DNA of 64,000 nt from Meandrina meandrites (lineage: Eukaryota > Cnidaria > Anthozoa > Scleractinia > Meandrinidae): the NCBI GenBank assembly GCA_963693305.1, contig OY855906.1, positions 12,795,602 through 12,859,601 on the forward strand, written 5' to 3'. Under the pieces are notes generated by a model. The model was not told the origin of the DNA, ran no database searches, and saw only the letters and a list, made by a program, of their open reading frames with translations. Both the position numbers and the translations under genes were made by a program. Shown here in pieces: positions 1 to 11,212 of the stretch; position 1 is the stretch's first letter, and each line of letters opens with the position of its first letter.

Positions 1-190
1 ATATTTACTTATTTTGTCCACACACCTGTCTGCCATCAATCAAAAAGCAAAATCATATATGGCTAAACTAAAACTGAGCCACTAGATCAACTATCTTCAA
101 GGGTTTCAGGTAATGTCTTATATTGACTTGGTTTTGTTCATAGGATTGAATTACGCATGTCAGTTCATAGAGGGAAGCGCGGGATAATCG
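1..190. repeat. Copy 1 of the GPCR-upstream sequence unit
   Basis: The stretch beginning near base 18 (CACACACCTGTCTGCCATC, followed by an A-rich AAAAAGCAAAATCA) matches sequences lying upstream of the minus-strand receptor genes near 39.45, 40.24, 42.04 and 58.40 kb. After a gap the similarity resumes at the TTGGTTTTGTTCAT-type stretch near 130-150. No receptor is visible in the window next to this copy. If it is oriented like the others, the gene it belonged to would lie to the left of base 1 on the minus strand. It could instead be a dispersed repeat. Confidence 0.45.
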
Positions 191-1045
191 TTTGCATGTT
201 GCCTTATATTGGTTTCGTTTTGTTCAGACGTAAAAATTACGCTTGTCAGTTAGCAGGGGGCGCGTGGGTTATTTTGAATCGACTTTACGCCAGTCAATAT
301 TAAATCAATACCAAGTTAAAATAAGTGAATGTAAATTCACGAACCTAAACGGGTTATTATCAAAATAGCACAGAGCACGATGTGTTTTGTAGAACCGCCA
401 AACTTTTAGTTGCCAAAACGTTCAAAAAGTGTTTCCTCCAGCACCTTTAAGATGAAATGTTTGGGTGAAACAGCAGTGATATTGGTTACTTTTTATACTG
501 ATTTTTTTTTTCAAAGACTTAGGCAAGGTTATTTTTTGATGCTTATTTTTATACCTTGACCTTGGACTTTTTGAGAGTCTTGAATCAAGCTTTTGTTTGT
601 CTGAAATATTGTCCGACAGAACTTGTCAGTTTTTCAACGTTACCATATTGTCACACATTGGATTCATTTTGTTCATAGGATGGAATTACGCATATCAGCT
701 TTTAAAAACGGGGTACGCCGGATAATGTCTCCATGTTGTCTCATATTGCTTTGGTTTCGTTCATACCTGGGAATTACGCTTGTCCATTAGCAGGAAATGC
801 GTGGGATATCTTGAATCGTATTTACTTCTGTCCACGAGTTTAAGACCAAGTTCAAATGGGTGAATATCTCTAAGAAATATAATTTACGAAATGTAAAAGG
901 ATTGTGTCAAAATTGCGTCGATCATGACAGGTGTTTTATAGAACTACCAGCATTTAAGTTGTCAAAACGTTCAACTAGGGTTTTTTTCAGCGCCTTCAAG
1001 ATGAAATGTTTAGGTAAAAGAACAATGATATTTTTTAAGACATGG
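105..1045. repeat. Imperfect tandem duplication, about 540-bp period
   Basis: Bases about 105-500 and 648-1045 are diverged direct copies. Shared landmarks are TTGTTCATAGGAT.GAATTACGCAT, then AATTACGCTTGTC, then GTCAAAACGTTCAA, then AAGATGAAATGTTTGGGT. Both copies lie upstream of the terminal exon at 1502, so they are probably intronic or intergenic. The short open frame at 860-1048 falls inside the second copy and has no protein-like features. A smaller duplication (CACTAGGGTTTCAT units) follows at about 1305-1430. Confidence 0.6.
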
Positions 1046-1501
1046 TGACTTCAAAACCTCGTGATATTTTTTTTCTTTCCTCTTTAATTTCATATATTGG
1101 ACGATCGGTAAATGTCATTCACTTTTGGAAGTCTTAACTCGTAGCGGCACAAATAAAACGGGTAACTCTGGGGACGAGAATGAGTAAATCGCGAGTAAAC
1201 TCCGTCTGTATTCTAAGTGCGCATTGAAAGCTCAGATTTGGCTCAAACTTGAACACAACAATAAAAAAGCATTATCGGGGTGTTCGTTTCGTGTACAAAG
1301 TCACACTCTAGGGTTTCATCCACGGACTTCAACGTTAGAAACACCTTTACAGCATAATATATAAGCAAAACCACTAGGGTTTCATTCACATTGACAGAGA
1401 TGAAATTAGAACCACTTTATAGCATAATAAACAGACGCACCTATTATAGTAGTGAAGTTGTCTGCTCTTTTTAATTGACTTTGATATTTTATTTTTATCA
1501 G

Positions 1502-1597
1502 GGTTCTCCAGAAAAAGCTGCCCAGCTGTATAAACGAGCTAACGACATCAAGGAAAGCGATCCACTGTACGGACTCGCTCGTCCTTCAGTGTTCTAG
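1502..1597 (+). CDS. Terminal coding exon of an unidentified host gene (partial)
   Basis: A pyrimidine-rich tract ending TTTTTATCAG at 1492-1501 is a good 3' splice site. It is followed by 31 open codons and a TAG stop at 1595-1597. The encoded tail begins GSPEKAAQLYKRANDIKES and ends DPLYGLARPSVF; it is charged, helix-prone, and then turns proline-containing. Composition and codon use are more protein-like than the surrounding AT-rich DNA. The reading frame (intron phase 0) is inferred from the open frame, not proven. Upstream exons would have to lie left of the window or be hidden in the preceding 1.5 kb, where none was recognised. I do not recognise the protein family. Confidence 0.5.
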   Translation, partial: GSPEKAAQLYKRANDIKESDPLYGLARPSVF

Positions 1598-2069
1598 GTA
1601 ACGGCAGTCCGAAAAAACACTCACATGCTCCACGAACGCATGACAGTATATTCAGGGTCATATCGTTACCATAAATCATCGTGATTTTGGCCTTGTGACG
1701 ACAGTCGTTACAAACTTACTTCGAACCAAAAACACGCCAACTACAAAAGATAGTATATTTATGAATGTTTGTATGATAAAATGAATACAATTGAACTCCA
1801 GATCGACTACTGCATCCAACCGTTAACGAAGGGTTCGGCCATTAAATAGCCAATGGCGAGACACCACTGTAAGAAAGTATATTGTTTTTCGAGGTCTTAC
1901 TTCACCGAATGAAATATGATATGTTGCAGACAAACGTCCCGTATTTTTCCAGTTTATATTTTTTATATAATATTTTGCCATCTTTACGTTACACGATGCT
2001 TCGGCGATTACAAATAGGTCCTGAGACGCAACATAAAGATTTAGGAAAACTTAGATATTTGGTTCTTTG

Positions 2070-2410
2070 TTCCTTGATTAGCTGAAACGTTTCGAAAACC
2101 AACATAAATACAACAACGTAACGCATGTCAAAAAAATTACACATGCGCTTTTTGGTTTGTTGAGAAGTTTGGAAAACCAACAAAAAGATGTCAAAAAGTT
2201 GCACTTGCGATTCTTGGCCCCTTGATTGGATGAGAGAAGTTGAAAGCCAGTAGAAAGATGTCAAAAGATTGCACGCATAGTTCTGGGCTCCGATTGGCTG
2301 AAAAGGTCGGACAACCAACAAAAAGATGTCAAAAAGTGCTGTTCTTGACTTTTAGATTGGTTGAGAAGATTGAGAACCCAGCAAAAATATGTCAAAAAAT
2401 AAATAGTGTA
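2070..2410. repeat. Minisatellite, five imperfect units of about 66 bp
   Basis: Successive units carry the pattern GATTGG.TGA.AAG.T..GAAAACCAACAAAAAGATGTCAAAAA with substitutions, from TTGATTAGCTGAAACG near 2075 through AAATATGTCAAAAAATAA near 2400. Open frames on both strands here (1989-2321 minus, 2240-2422 plus) come from the repeat and are not genes. Confidence 0.7.
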
Positions 2411-2419
2411 TGTAAACCT

Positions 2420-3480
2420 TAGGGAGTGACAGAGTTAGGTTGTGCTTCATACCGGAAGCTGTTTTTACGAAACCACTATGTATTTAAACGAAAATATTTT
2501 ATTTAATGCAAATCAAATACATCCCTCAAGCAGCAAAGCCTTTTGATTTATGGAGCATATTACTAAAGGCAATGCCAGAAAATATTTTATCTTTACAAAA
2601 ACAAATGATAGATTAATTAACGTAATTAACGATAAATGGCATCTTGTTAGAAAGAAATTTTATTTTAAAAAAAGTTGAACTATTTGTATCATTGTAAATA
2701 AAAATGTAGCTCAGAAAGAAAGAATAAATCACATTCGTCTTTATACTTGTCTCACGGGCTTACTAGTTTTCACTCGCCATTCTGCACGTTACTAGATCCC
2801 ATGTGAGGCGAGTTCCCTTGTTTGTTCCCATGAGTTCCCTGTATAGATTACCCATGCGTTAACTAGTGTACTTCCGCGACTATCCAGCTTGAATTTCCCA
2901 GAGTTAACCTTTCGCTCACCCATAGTTCCCTGTGTTTTTGCTGTACCCAAAATATTCAGTTATTCAGTACCACAGTTATTCAGTTAACATTCAGGCATTA
3001 AACAATAGATATTGGATAATTAGCTACAGAGTGGTCATTGAATTGGCAATTTTTAAAGGTGGGCACTATTGTTTTATTAGAAAGCAAATATCGCGGCCGG
3101 TTCAGCCGGCCACTTGGAAGCACACTGACCAATTTCTATTGTTTAGATATTCATGCCTTGAAATGTCCGCTAAAAAAGGGGGAATTCCCCGCCAATAGAC
3201 CCATTTCAAAGGTCATGTCATTTAGAGAGGCATGACCGAGCGTCTATTGAGTACACGTGTCGAGTTTGCACCTGCTTTTGATCGGCTAATAATTGGCATT
3301 TTGATCCAACAGTAGAGATCCAGCTCCAAATATCAATACTGAGAAATTGAAGTGCGAAAAATAGGTGTGGCTTTCCGCGGAAAAAGTGGCGCAAAGTTGC
3401 CATTCGCGTGCTCTTGTCGCGGGGCATTAGTTTTTGATGCTGTGTTGGTTGCGGAGAGGAGCCGTCCGGTTCCGCTGCCT
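2420..3480. other. Intergenic; no supported gene
   Basis: AT-rich up to about 3030, then more mixed composition. Short overlapping open frames (2932-3198, 3038-3235) lack domain features. No RNA gene or transposon was recognised. Confidence 0.5.
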
Positions 3481-3484
3481 CCAG

Positions 3485-4215
3485 CCGTCTACTAAATATA
3501 AGGGCCTGATTACACTGATTACATCAGCCGGGCTGGCTCGATTTGCCGAGATGACTTTCAGGCCGATTTTAGCAGGAATGATCATAGCACGAATGATCTT
3601 GATCACCTTTTTCCGGCAGCTGGATGGGTTACTTTACCCCTAGAAGAAGGAACATTGATTTTTTTCGTCGGATATTGTGTGCTCGGAAGAGAAATATAAC
3701 GCTGGCCCGTTTAGCCGGGCTGGCCCGATGAACGCGATTACATGGAATGCACGGTTAGCCGGGATTTCGGCACGTCTGTTAAACGCAACAAAAATCAACT
3801 GCGTAATTACATGACAACCGGGCCAGCCCGGTTAGCCCAGCTCCTGGTATCGCGATGCCGGGATCCTGACTAACCGGGCTGAAAATTTCCCATGCATGTA
3901 ATCGCGTTCACCGGGCCAGCCCGGCTAAACGAGCCAGCATTAAATTGCTCTTCCGAGCACAATTTCCGACGAAAATCAATGTTGCTCCTTCTTAAAAGGA
4001 TGTAGAGGTAAACTAACCCATCCAGCTGCATAAGTGCAAAACTTTAACCAACAAATTGCCGGAAAAAATTGATCAAGATCATTCGTGCTATGATAATTCG
4101 TGCTAAAACCGGGCTGAAAGACATCTCGGCAAACCGGGCTTATAGCTGCTCCTCTAATGCCGGGCTGAAAGTCATCTCGGCAAACCGAGCGAGCCCGGCT
4201 ATATAGAAAGCAGAT
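3485..4215. mobile_element. Compound foldback (inverted-repeat) element
   Basis: A long imperfect inverted repeat. The left arm (about 3524-3760) contains AGCCGGGCTGGC, GCCGAGATGACTTTCA, GAATGATCATAGCACGAAT, AGGAACATTGAT and TGTGCTCGGAAGAG. The right arm carries their complements in reverse order (about 3890-4200): CTCTTCCGAGCACA, ATCAATGTTGCTCCTTC, TTCGTGCTATGAT and TGAAAGTCATCTCGGC. The right end repeats the GGGCTGAAAG.CATCTCGGCAAACC segment twice. The loop (3760-3890) also contains inverted GGCCAGCCCGG motifs. There is no coding potential, so a non-autonomous DNA transposon is the likely identity. The open frame at 3976-4458 (minus) is a shadow of the arm. Confidence 0.7.
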
Positions 4216-4752
4216 AAAGGACCCTTCCCCACCCGCGATGATTTTCCCGCTACATGTTTTCCCGGGCTTGTACTGGGACGGATGGCGGGACGGACGATAG
4301 ATTAGCATTTTCCCAGGATCCTCTCTGTTCATCCAGACTAAACATGGCGACAAACATGGCTGAAAGAAGGGAGAGAAGAGAGAGAAGAAGGTAAGAATTT
4401 CTGGTTTTTCCTTCATTTCCATTGTAAAAACCGTTTGAAATGTGACAAGCAATGTCAATTGTTTTGTTCTTCAGGTTGACGACATCTTGTTGTTAAGTTT
4501 GGGAGGAAATGTGGCATGTTGTGTTGTCTCGTGTTTAGAGGTAAGCTGCTGAAAACTTCCTGAAACTTCATATTGCAAAATTAGGGAAACACGCTAAACG
4601 TAGAGAAGCATGCATAGTTGGCTATGATTACATAAGCTTCAACTCAACAAAATTAACCTTTTTTAATAAATAGAGTTTAATACCGGACGATTTTAAGCGA
4701 GGACCCACAAATCTGATTGGTTCTCCCACTGTTTTCATTAGACTACAAGCCC

Positions 4753-4822
4753 ATGTTTTCTATGAGCGAATAGTCAATTTGGCTCTGCCAAGTTGACTAG
4801 TCATCGCTCATAGAAAACAAGG
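4753..4822. repeat. Hairpin at the P-like element insertion site
   Basis: GTTTTCTATGAGCGA near 4753 and its complement TCGCTCATAGAAAAC near 4808 flank a loop that contains a second inverted pair (ATAGTCAA / TTGACTAGT). The hairpin sits just outside the left terminus of the element at 4833, so it may be an older element into which the P-like transposon inserted. Confidence 0.55.
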
Positions 4823-5134
4823 TCAAGTAGTCCCGGCATAGTAAATCAAACCCAATCGAACTAAATTTTAATCGAACTCAATCAAACCCAATCAAACTCA
4901 ATCCTGCGTAAGAAAAAAGATGGCGGCGGTACATTTGACCACAATACCTTGCGAACCTAACACAGCGCATATGGCACACAGAATGCTATGCTTTTGCGAA
5001 ATTCATCCCCATACTAACAACATTGTTCATGCTGGGTTTCAAGGTTTTAGAGCTTTTCTGTGCGCTTTTATGAGCGTTTTTACAGTTTTCGCGCGCTAAG
5101 CGTTATAGGTAAATGTACCAGTCGCCATCTTTTT

Positions 5135-5330
5135 GCGTATGGTGGATTGGCCATGTTCTAAACGAGCACGGGACTGGGTACGAACATATTTTTTCTTGGT
5201 GCGAATATTCAGTATCGATTGAATAGAACACGGGGCACATCATCTGAAAGAGCATCCAAAAATTAGCAAATTCACCAAATTTGATGGTTATTGGTTTAAA
5301 GGTCAAATGAACCAAAATTTCGACATTCTT
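5135..5330. repeat. Inverted repeat arm, partner at 6466-6750
   Basis: The segment with GGTACGAACATATTTT, AGAGCATCCAAAAATTAG and TTTAAAGGTCAAATGAACC is found as its complement at about 6466-6750. The partner arm is itself split by a local hairpin near 6500-6600 (TTAGTATGGATTGGAGGACG / CCTCCAATCCATACTAA). The arms enclose the THAP relic. The open frames 5103-5315 and 6454-6672 (minus) are the same sequence in the two arms and are not genes. Confidence 0.7.
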
Positions 5331-5959
5331 TCTTTAGCGATTTTAAAGCAACCAAACGCTAGAAGAATTCATTATTAAGTAACCTTAAGGCGAAATTTTG
5401 CTTTCTGAGCCTTGAAGCCCGAACTATAGCAAAAACTACGAAGATTTCCGAAGACTTCACGAAAACGTTTCCAAAATGACCGCGCACTGAAATGGAAGGA
5501 ATGGATAGAGCTTTGAATTTTGTGACGTAATATTTTTATTTTACGGCTTCACGATCGAAGAGACGATCGTCATTTAAAGAGCCAATAATGTAAAGTTTGA
5601 GAGTTTCAGTCAGCCTGAGTAATTCAAATAATTCTGAAAGGATCTAAGCTTTTTTTAAACATTGTTATATTTTTTACTACATTGGAATCCAGTTTCAAAG
5701 ATTAATAATTATCAAAGCACTGAGTAAAATTGTAAGCATTGTACGATATAGGAGGTTTTCAAACACTGGATGGCGTATAAAGATCATCAGTCTGCTCAGC
5801 TTGGTATAGAACAATTTATTTTGTTATATACCCCAAGTGAAATGCAGTTTTTTTGGATTTGCACATAATTCTTATCAGGACGTGTGCAGCTTGCATAGGA
5901 TGTGGCCAGAAGCCACATCCAAGATTGAATTCCCATGATTTCTTTTCCGAACAAAAAAA

Positions 5960-6364
5960 CTAGTCGGCATGTAGCATCCTCTTTGAGGTGGAGTCTGAGC
6001 GGCTTGAAATCAGAACCAGAAACCTACGTATCGCCAGGTTTTCTCTGAAGCAGTCTTCGGTAAAATGAACCGCACAAATGCCAGAGTTCTTGTCTGGGTT
6101 AAATTCTTTTCTTTTCATTTTCAACAGCCATTGTTTCCTGAGCTTTGAATTTGCTGGAAACTTAAACGTATTTACTTTCGACTTGAGCAGTTTGGTGCTG
6201 CACAAAACACCATGATGTCCCGTTCTTGTGAGCTCATCACTGAAAGACTTTGAATTTCCCGCAATTTCGCAGCACGCCAATATTGACGTCACAGTTTTAA
6301 GTTCCGAAAATTTCTCGACAATTTTCCCGAGCGCTCTACGATTTTGAAGACCTAAAATAAGCAT
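5960..6364 (-). pseudogene. THAP-domain protein fragment (P-like transposase N terminus relic)
   Basis: Translation of the minus strand gives a THAP-type zinc-finger core at roughly residues 75-115: a basic stretch with FKFPANSKLRKQW, then KRKEF, then the zinc-ligand pair in CAVHFTEDCF. The Trp and the C-x2-H pair expected of THAP domains are present. The N-terminal Cys pair is unclear and the usual AVPT-type C-terminal motif is missing. THAP domains bind DNA, and in P elements they form the N terminus of the transposase. No RNase H-fold catalytic part follows. Its position inside an element with an 8-bp target duplication supports transposon origin rather than a host THAP gene. The start codon is not established. 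Confidence 0.6.
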
Positions 6365-6928
6365 TTTTCAACTTGAAATTTCTCTGTTTTGCACAGTCCA
6401 ATTACTTTGAAATTTCAGAATATGTTTATTTGGTTCTTAATCAACAAGTTGGCCTAAAAAAAAGAAAATTCGAAATTTTGGTTCATTTGACCTTTAAACG
6501 CAAAGGCATGGTACACTTTTAAAATAAGAGAGCTTAGTATGGATTGGAGGACGCCTGTCCCTCCAATCCATACTAAGTGTACCATGCCTTTGGGTTTAAA
6601 CCAATAACCGTCAAATTTGGTGAATTTACTAATTTTTGGATGCTCTTTCAGATGACGTGCCCCATTTTTCAATTCAATCGATATTGAATGTTTGTACCGA
6701 AGAGAAAATATGTTCGTACCCAGTCCCCTCCTCGTTTAGAACATGGCTAATTCATGGATTGAGTTTGATTGAGTTCGGCAACCAAACGAAATCAAACTCA
6801 CTGAGTTCGATTTTCGAACTCGTGATTTGTGTAAAACAGGCGTTTAAAACCCATAATCAGTTTTCGGATGCCCGACTTACTTCAGCCCGGAGTTTAGTGC
6901 ACGTGTTTTTCGTAAAATAAATTCCGCA

Positions 6929-7150
6929 GAAATGGCTTCAGATGCACTTTGGATTGTAAGATTCAAATGCGTAGCAAAAGGCTACCAGGAATGCCGCTTT
7001 GACGTCAAGGATGGCAAAGTTTTTAAGGTTTTAAGAAGATGGGCGAGAAAGGCCATGCATTGCGAATTGCAAACGAGCGCGGACAATTAGGTCACCTTCA
7101 ACGTGAACTGGTTGCTTCCCTGTGGCCTGTAAATGCTCGGATGACTTGCT
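6929..7150 (+). pseudogene. Possible HIRAN-like coding relic, frameshifted
   Basis: An ATG near 6931 opens a frame beginning MASDALWIVRFKCVAKGYQE. Near 7040 a change of frame gives a segment including GHALRIANERGQLGHLQREL, followed by VASLWPVNAR and a stop near 7150. The N-x-x-G-x-x-(I/L/V)-GH-(I/L)-x-(R/K)-E pattern resembles HIRAN domains, which bind DNA ends in HLTF-type proteins. It lies within the P-like element, so it may be captured or transposon-encoded. Two frames are needed, so it is broken as it stands. The family call is tentative. Confidence 0.3.
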
Positions 7151-7828
7151 AAGTGAAGATGTTTGTAAGGGATTCAATAGACCCAGGAACAGATCCAACC
7201 GAAATAAACCAGGAATCTATTAATTTGCCTCAAGTGGTTAATATTGTGCAACCCTTATGAAAAACATGGAAAGCAAAACTGGAGCCAATCGAATGTAATC
7301 CACTTAATTGTGTTCGATTGAGTTCCGTTTCCGAACCCAATCCAACACAATCAGATGGATTGAGTTTGACTGAGTTCGATTTGTTCGATTGAATTCAATT
7401 TGTTCGGAAATCGAACTCACTGAAAGTCTCGTATTCGATTTCGTTCAATTGCTGAACTCAATTGAACTCAATCCGTGGATTGAGTTCAATTGAGTTCGAT
7501 TTTCGAACATTCGATTTACCATGCCGGGAGTAGTCTAATTGTTTTAGTAGAAAGGATTGCAGTCGAAAACCTACAATTTTCTCTACTTATTAGCCCCCCC
7601 AAAAATTGCCACTTTAAAAAGGAACACGTGTTATTGTGTTCTATCGGCAAACATAGAAAACATGGATTTCTAGTAGAGTACAGCTGAATTTAATGGCAGA
7701 TAGAAACCTCAAGCTTGCCATCAATTTGTTAAATGGCTTTGACAGCACTTAACTGCCCTATTGCTATTACCTGTGGATGGGATGTTGATACATCAAAGTC
7801 GTCCCCAGTGTGATCAAGTTTCCCTTAA

Positions 7829-9492
7829 AGTGCTACTGAAACAAAATTTTTGTATGCTGTTTTATGTGCTCAATTCGTGGTTTTGAAGCTGCTTAAAATC
7901 ATGGTGACCTTTGATTCTAAAAATACGCAACGTAAAATGCTCGTTTTGGCAGTCAAAATCGTGTCTAGGACCTGGAAGCGAGTTTAGCAACCCTGTGGCA
8001 TCAACCCTGTGGTAGATTATCTCTTGTTTGCATTAGAATTAATGGATGTATTTTCCTGATCCTCAACTTTCAACCTCCTAATTTTTGTCCAGACAAAAAC
8101 GGAAAATGCACAGTTCAGATGTCTGAGAGAGCATTTTAAGTTCTTTTCTGCTTTAATTGAGTGCAGCAGATAAGAATTGATGGTCCACATTCTTAGAAAC
8201 AGCGCATTGGTGAGCCACACGATCGCAGTATTTTCTACGACCATTCGCTGTCTGTAAGCCTTGAATTGAATACTCGGAAGGTGTGTTAGCCAAAAGGACT
8301 ACAAAACTTGTGATGTCCTTGATCGAGGGTTGTCTGTGTGGTTAGCGCAGGAATCAAGTGTTACGGAAACCAGCGGAAATCACGCATTACTCCTTTGTTA
8401 TGAAGTTTAAGCGATATACAGTACTTGCACATAATTTACTGCTGATGGCGAGCTTTAAGTGGTTTTAACATAATATATTTTATATTTTAAAATCATCCTC
8501 AAAAGATTCAAAACGTTTTATATCACTTATAAAATAAGCAATGCACGAGAACATAAAAAGGTTAGATTGCACAGCAGGAAATAAACAAAGGAATTTGAAT
8601 TAATTTTCATATCAGTGAATGTCAAACCTCAACAATGTCACACTTTCTCTCTTGTAAATAATGGACAAAAATCCATGTTTGACAGGAGACCTGTTTCCTT
8701 CATAAAATGGTTTATGATAATTACCGCTGTTCTGGTAGAAACCTGAGCTTAGATTCAGACAAGAACGCTACTTGTGTTTTAGAGCAGCATTCCATTTTAT
8801 GTTGATTGGAAAATGAGCATCCCAAAAGTAAGAGCTTTGAAATACAAAATAGGGACATTCTCTAGAAAGCTTAACCAAAATGAACAAGTGAAGCCAGAAT
8901 CGGACTTGATCGTGTAATGCTTAGAAGGATACGAATGTGTTTCGCGGTCAACCCTTTAAGGTCAAATGACCTCAAATATACATGTACACTGACTGTATAG
9001 AAGCAGATCTTGTCAAGAATCGCATTGTTTCCATAGAGCTGTTGTCCCAGTAAGTTATGCTTTTTAAAGTCACTTCTCAAAGTTTTATGCTTATCATATT
9101 CAATGGCTTTAGTTGTTGCAGTAGATGCCATTTCAATTTGTGTACCTGTCAAGCAGTTTCAAGAACTCAGCACAGTGCACTGGATTGCTTGCATAGAACT
9201 GAATATCTTGAAAACATCCAAACCGAACAGAAAAGGCCACAGAATCGAACCAATTCGTAAATTGTATGTCAGGCTAGCTGTTCTTGACTTCCTTGCAGCT
9301 CTGAGGTTCCTAAAACATAAGATTCGAGGGCTTAAACTGCCAGCCACATCTGTTATATTCACTCTTGATTTTTGGCCCGGCACAAAATGAACACAACCAG
9401 TTAGCAAAAAAAGTTGATAGAGTTTGTTAGCAAGGTTAAATTTTATGATTATGCAAAAATCTTAGATATGAAAGTTTCATTTCAGTAGCACT
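7829..9492. mobile_element. TTAA-flanked DNA transposon, about 1.66 kb, no intact transposase
   Basis: Direct TTAA copies at 7825-7828 and 9493-9496 bound a segment that starts AGTGCTACTGAAA and ends with its exact complement TTTCATTTCAGTAGCACT (13 terminal bases match exactly, with looser similarity further in). TTAA target duplications are typical of piggyBac and Kolobok elements. Open frames inside (8017-8244 and 8871-9152 minus, 9103-9390 plus) show no recognisable transposase motifs. It is probably a non-autonomous or decayed element. Confidence 0.6.
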
Positions 9493-9499
9493 TTAAGAA

Positions 9500-10980
9500 C
9501 AGTTCAATGATTGGAGAGTTAAGAGTGAGTGTCTTGCCCAAGAACAAAGAGAGGACAGTTTCTTGACTCCTTGATATGGGAGATCTCTAGACCAGTTCTT
9601 TAACTATAAGGCCTGAGAGCATTACCAAAAGATCATTTTGTTTAAAAGTTTTTACTTCTTCTTTTTAACAGGTCAAGGCAAAGTACTTAAAGACAACGTG
9701 AGAAGAGGATATGGTCGATAAGCTAATTTTAGGTTGATGATTTGATTGCAATCCAGGAACCAGGTAAACAACTCGTGTTCTTATGCAAATGATCAATCAA
9801 AACTTAACCTGGCACTCCAGGAAAACCCCCCAAAGCACCCCTGCAGGGTACCCCTCCACTTCCAGATACAGGGATAAAATTGGTTAATCAAGTTAGTGGT
9901 GGATGAAAAATTGAAATTTCTCTTATAATGGTCAGTTATTTTCTTACAATGGTCAGTCAAAAATATTTTTCTGATCAGTATTGCGAAAAAGGTGGCAACA
10001 AGACGGTTTTGTTCTCTTTGGACACCTCAGAATAGGGCAGAGTAACTGGTCCCCCACCCCAGGTTTGCCCAGGTTAAGGACATTTTGAATTGATCATTGC
10101 ATTGTATGACATAAATCAAGTTCTGCTTTAGATTTTACAATACCACAGACATGCTAACTTGGAATTATTTTAAGATATAATTGGCTCATAAACAAATTGG
10201 ATTTGAAAACATTTTGAAAGTGGATAATATCTTGTTTTTTTGCTTATATTCTATGTTATATTCATGACTGTATTTCCTCTGTTAAGCATCCCAGGGCCTA
10301 ATATGACTTCTAGGTCATTTTGTCACAAGGGGAAACTTGCAAAGGAGGTCTTGTTAAACCAAGGAAGGAGGGGGTTGTTTTATCTTAATGGCTGAAGGGG
10401 GTTTGCACTTAATGTTAACCTGAGAACCAGATTTGGGCAAGGGATACTAGATTGTCCTGGGAACTTGTTAAATGTTTCTAAATGAAAGGTCTGTAATTAT
10501 GATCAACAAAGTTACCCAACATTCAGAACGAAAGCAGGAATATTCCCAAATTGAATCTTCTTTTTTTTTGGGGGGGGGGGGGGGAGGTGGGGGTGGGTGG
10601 GGGTAGAAGGGAAGGGGATAGGTTTGTTAGAAAGAGGTTCTTTATTAATTTGAATAATACAACTGACAGTATATATATAAAACATTTTGGTGTTTTTGGA
10701 GGGGTGGGGTAACTCAGTAGAAGGGTCCAGACTCAGTCCTGTCATATTGTTGAATTTTAACAATTCCTCCCCTTACCCTTTGTGGGTTCTGAGGAAGACT
10801 GCAATTTCTATCTAGGTAAAAATGGTGGATGGGGAGAATGAAGGCTTATCATCATGTTTATACCTGAAATGGAAGGATTGGAGACGAAGAACCTAGGATT
10901 AAAGGTGGCGGGAAGTCTATAAAGTCTGTGCCTAGTGGCCCATCAGGCTAAAGCTCTTCCCATTTTCTGTAGCTTGAAGT
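9500..10980. other. Intergenic; low-complexity tracts only
   Basis: No gene was recognised. A G-rich tract (10569-10605) and a poly-C tract (10984-11003) are the only notable features. The minus-strand frame 10512-10763 reads through the G tract and is not credible as a gene. Confidence 0.5.
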
Positions 10981-11212
10981 AACTCCCCCCCCCCCCCCCC
11001 CCCACTTCCCCCCAATGGGATGCTAGTCCATCACAGGGTTACCCCCAGCATTAAATTCAACGGTACCCATTTATACTACTGTATGGGGAGAGGCACTGCA
11101 AGACCAGTGTCTTGGCCAAGAAGACAACACAACTGACCCTGCCCAGGGCTCAAACCTGGACTGTTTGATCCGGAGTCCAGCACACAAACCATTAGGCCAC
11201 CGTTTCTCCCAC
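10981..11212 (-). mobile_element. tRNA-derived SINE
   Basis: Read on the minus strand from about 11212, the head resembles a tRNA. It has a box A-like GGTGGCCTAATGGTTTG, an anticodon-arm-like CTGGACTCCGGATC, and a box B-like GGTTTGAGCCC. The body follows with GTTGTGTTGTCTTCTTGGCC, AAGACACTGGTCTTGC, GTGCCTCTCCCC and ATAAATGGGTACC, ending in a C/G-rich tail. This layout (pol III promoter head plus unrelated body) is that of a SINE. It would be transcribed leftward. The surrounding open frames 11071-11316 are shadows. Confidence 0.75.

Larger units (their letters stand above)
4833..7527. mobile_element. P-like DNA transposon, internally rearranged, non-autonomous
   Basis: The termini are inverted: CCGGCATAGTAAATC at 4833 and GATTTACCATGCCGG ending at 7527 (14 of 15 match). 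The flanks AAGTAGTC (4825-4832) and GAGTAGTC (7528-7535) form an 8-bp target duplication with one mismatch, which fits P-superfamily transposition. Just inside both ends are arrays of CAATCGAACTCAAT-type subterminal repeats (about 4850-4910 and 7300-7500). Inside lie a THAP-domain relic (5960-6364), a possible HIRAN-like relic (6929-7150) and a long inverted repeat (5135-5330 against 6466-6750). No transposase catalytic region is recognisable, so the element is probably dead or mobilised in trans. Confidence 0.65.

Noticed and set aside
10569..11003. G-rich and C-rich tracts as regulatory sites
   Set aside because: Simple homopolymer-like runs with no supporting context.
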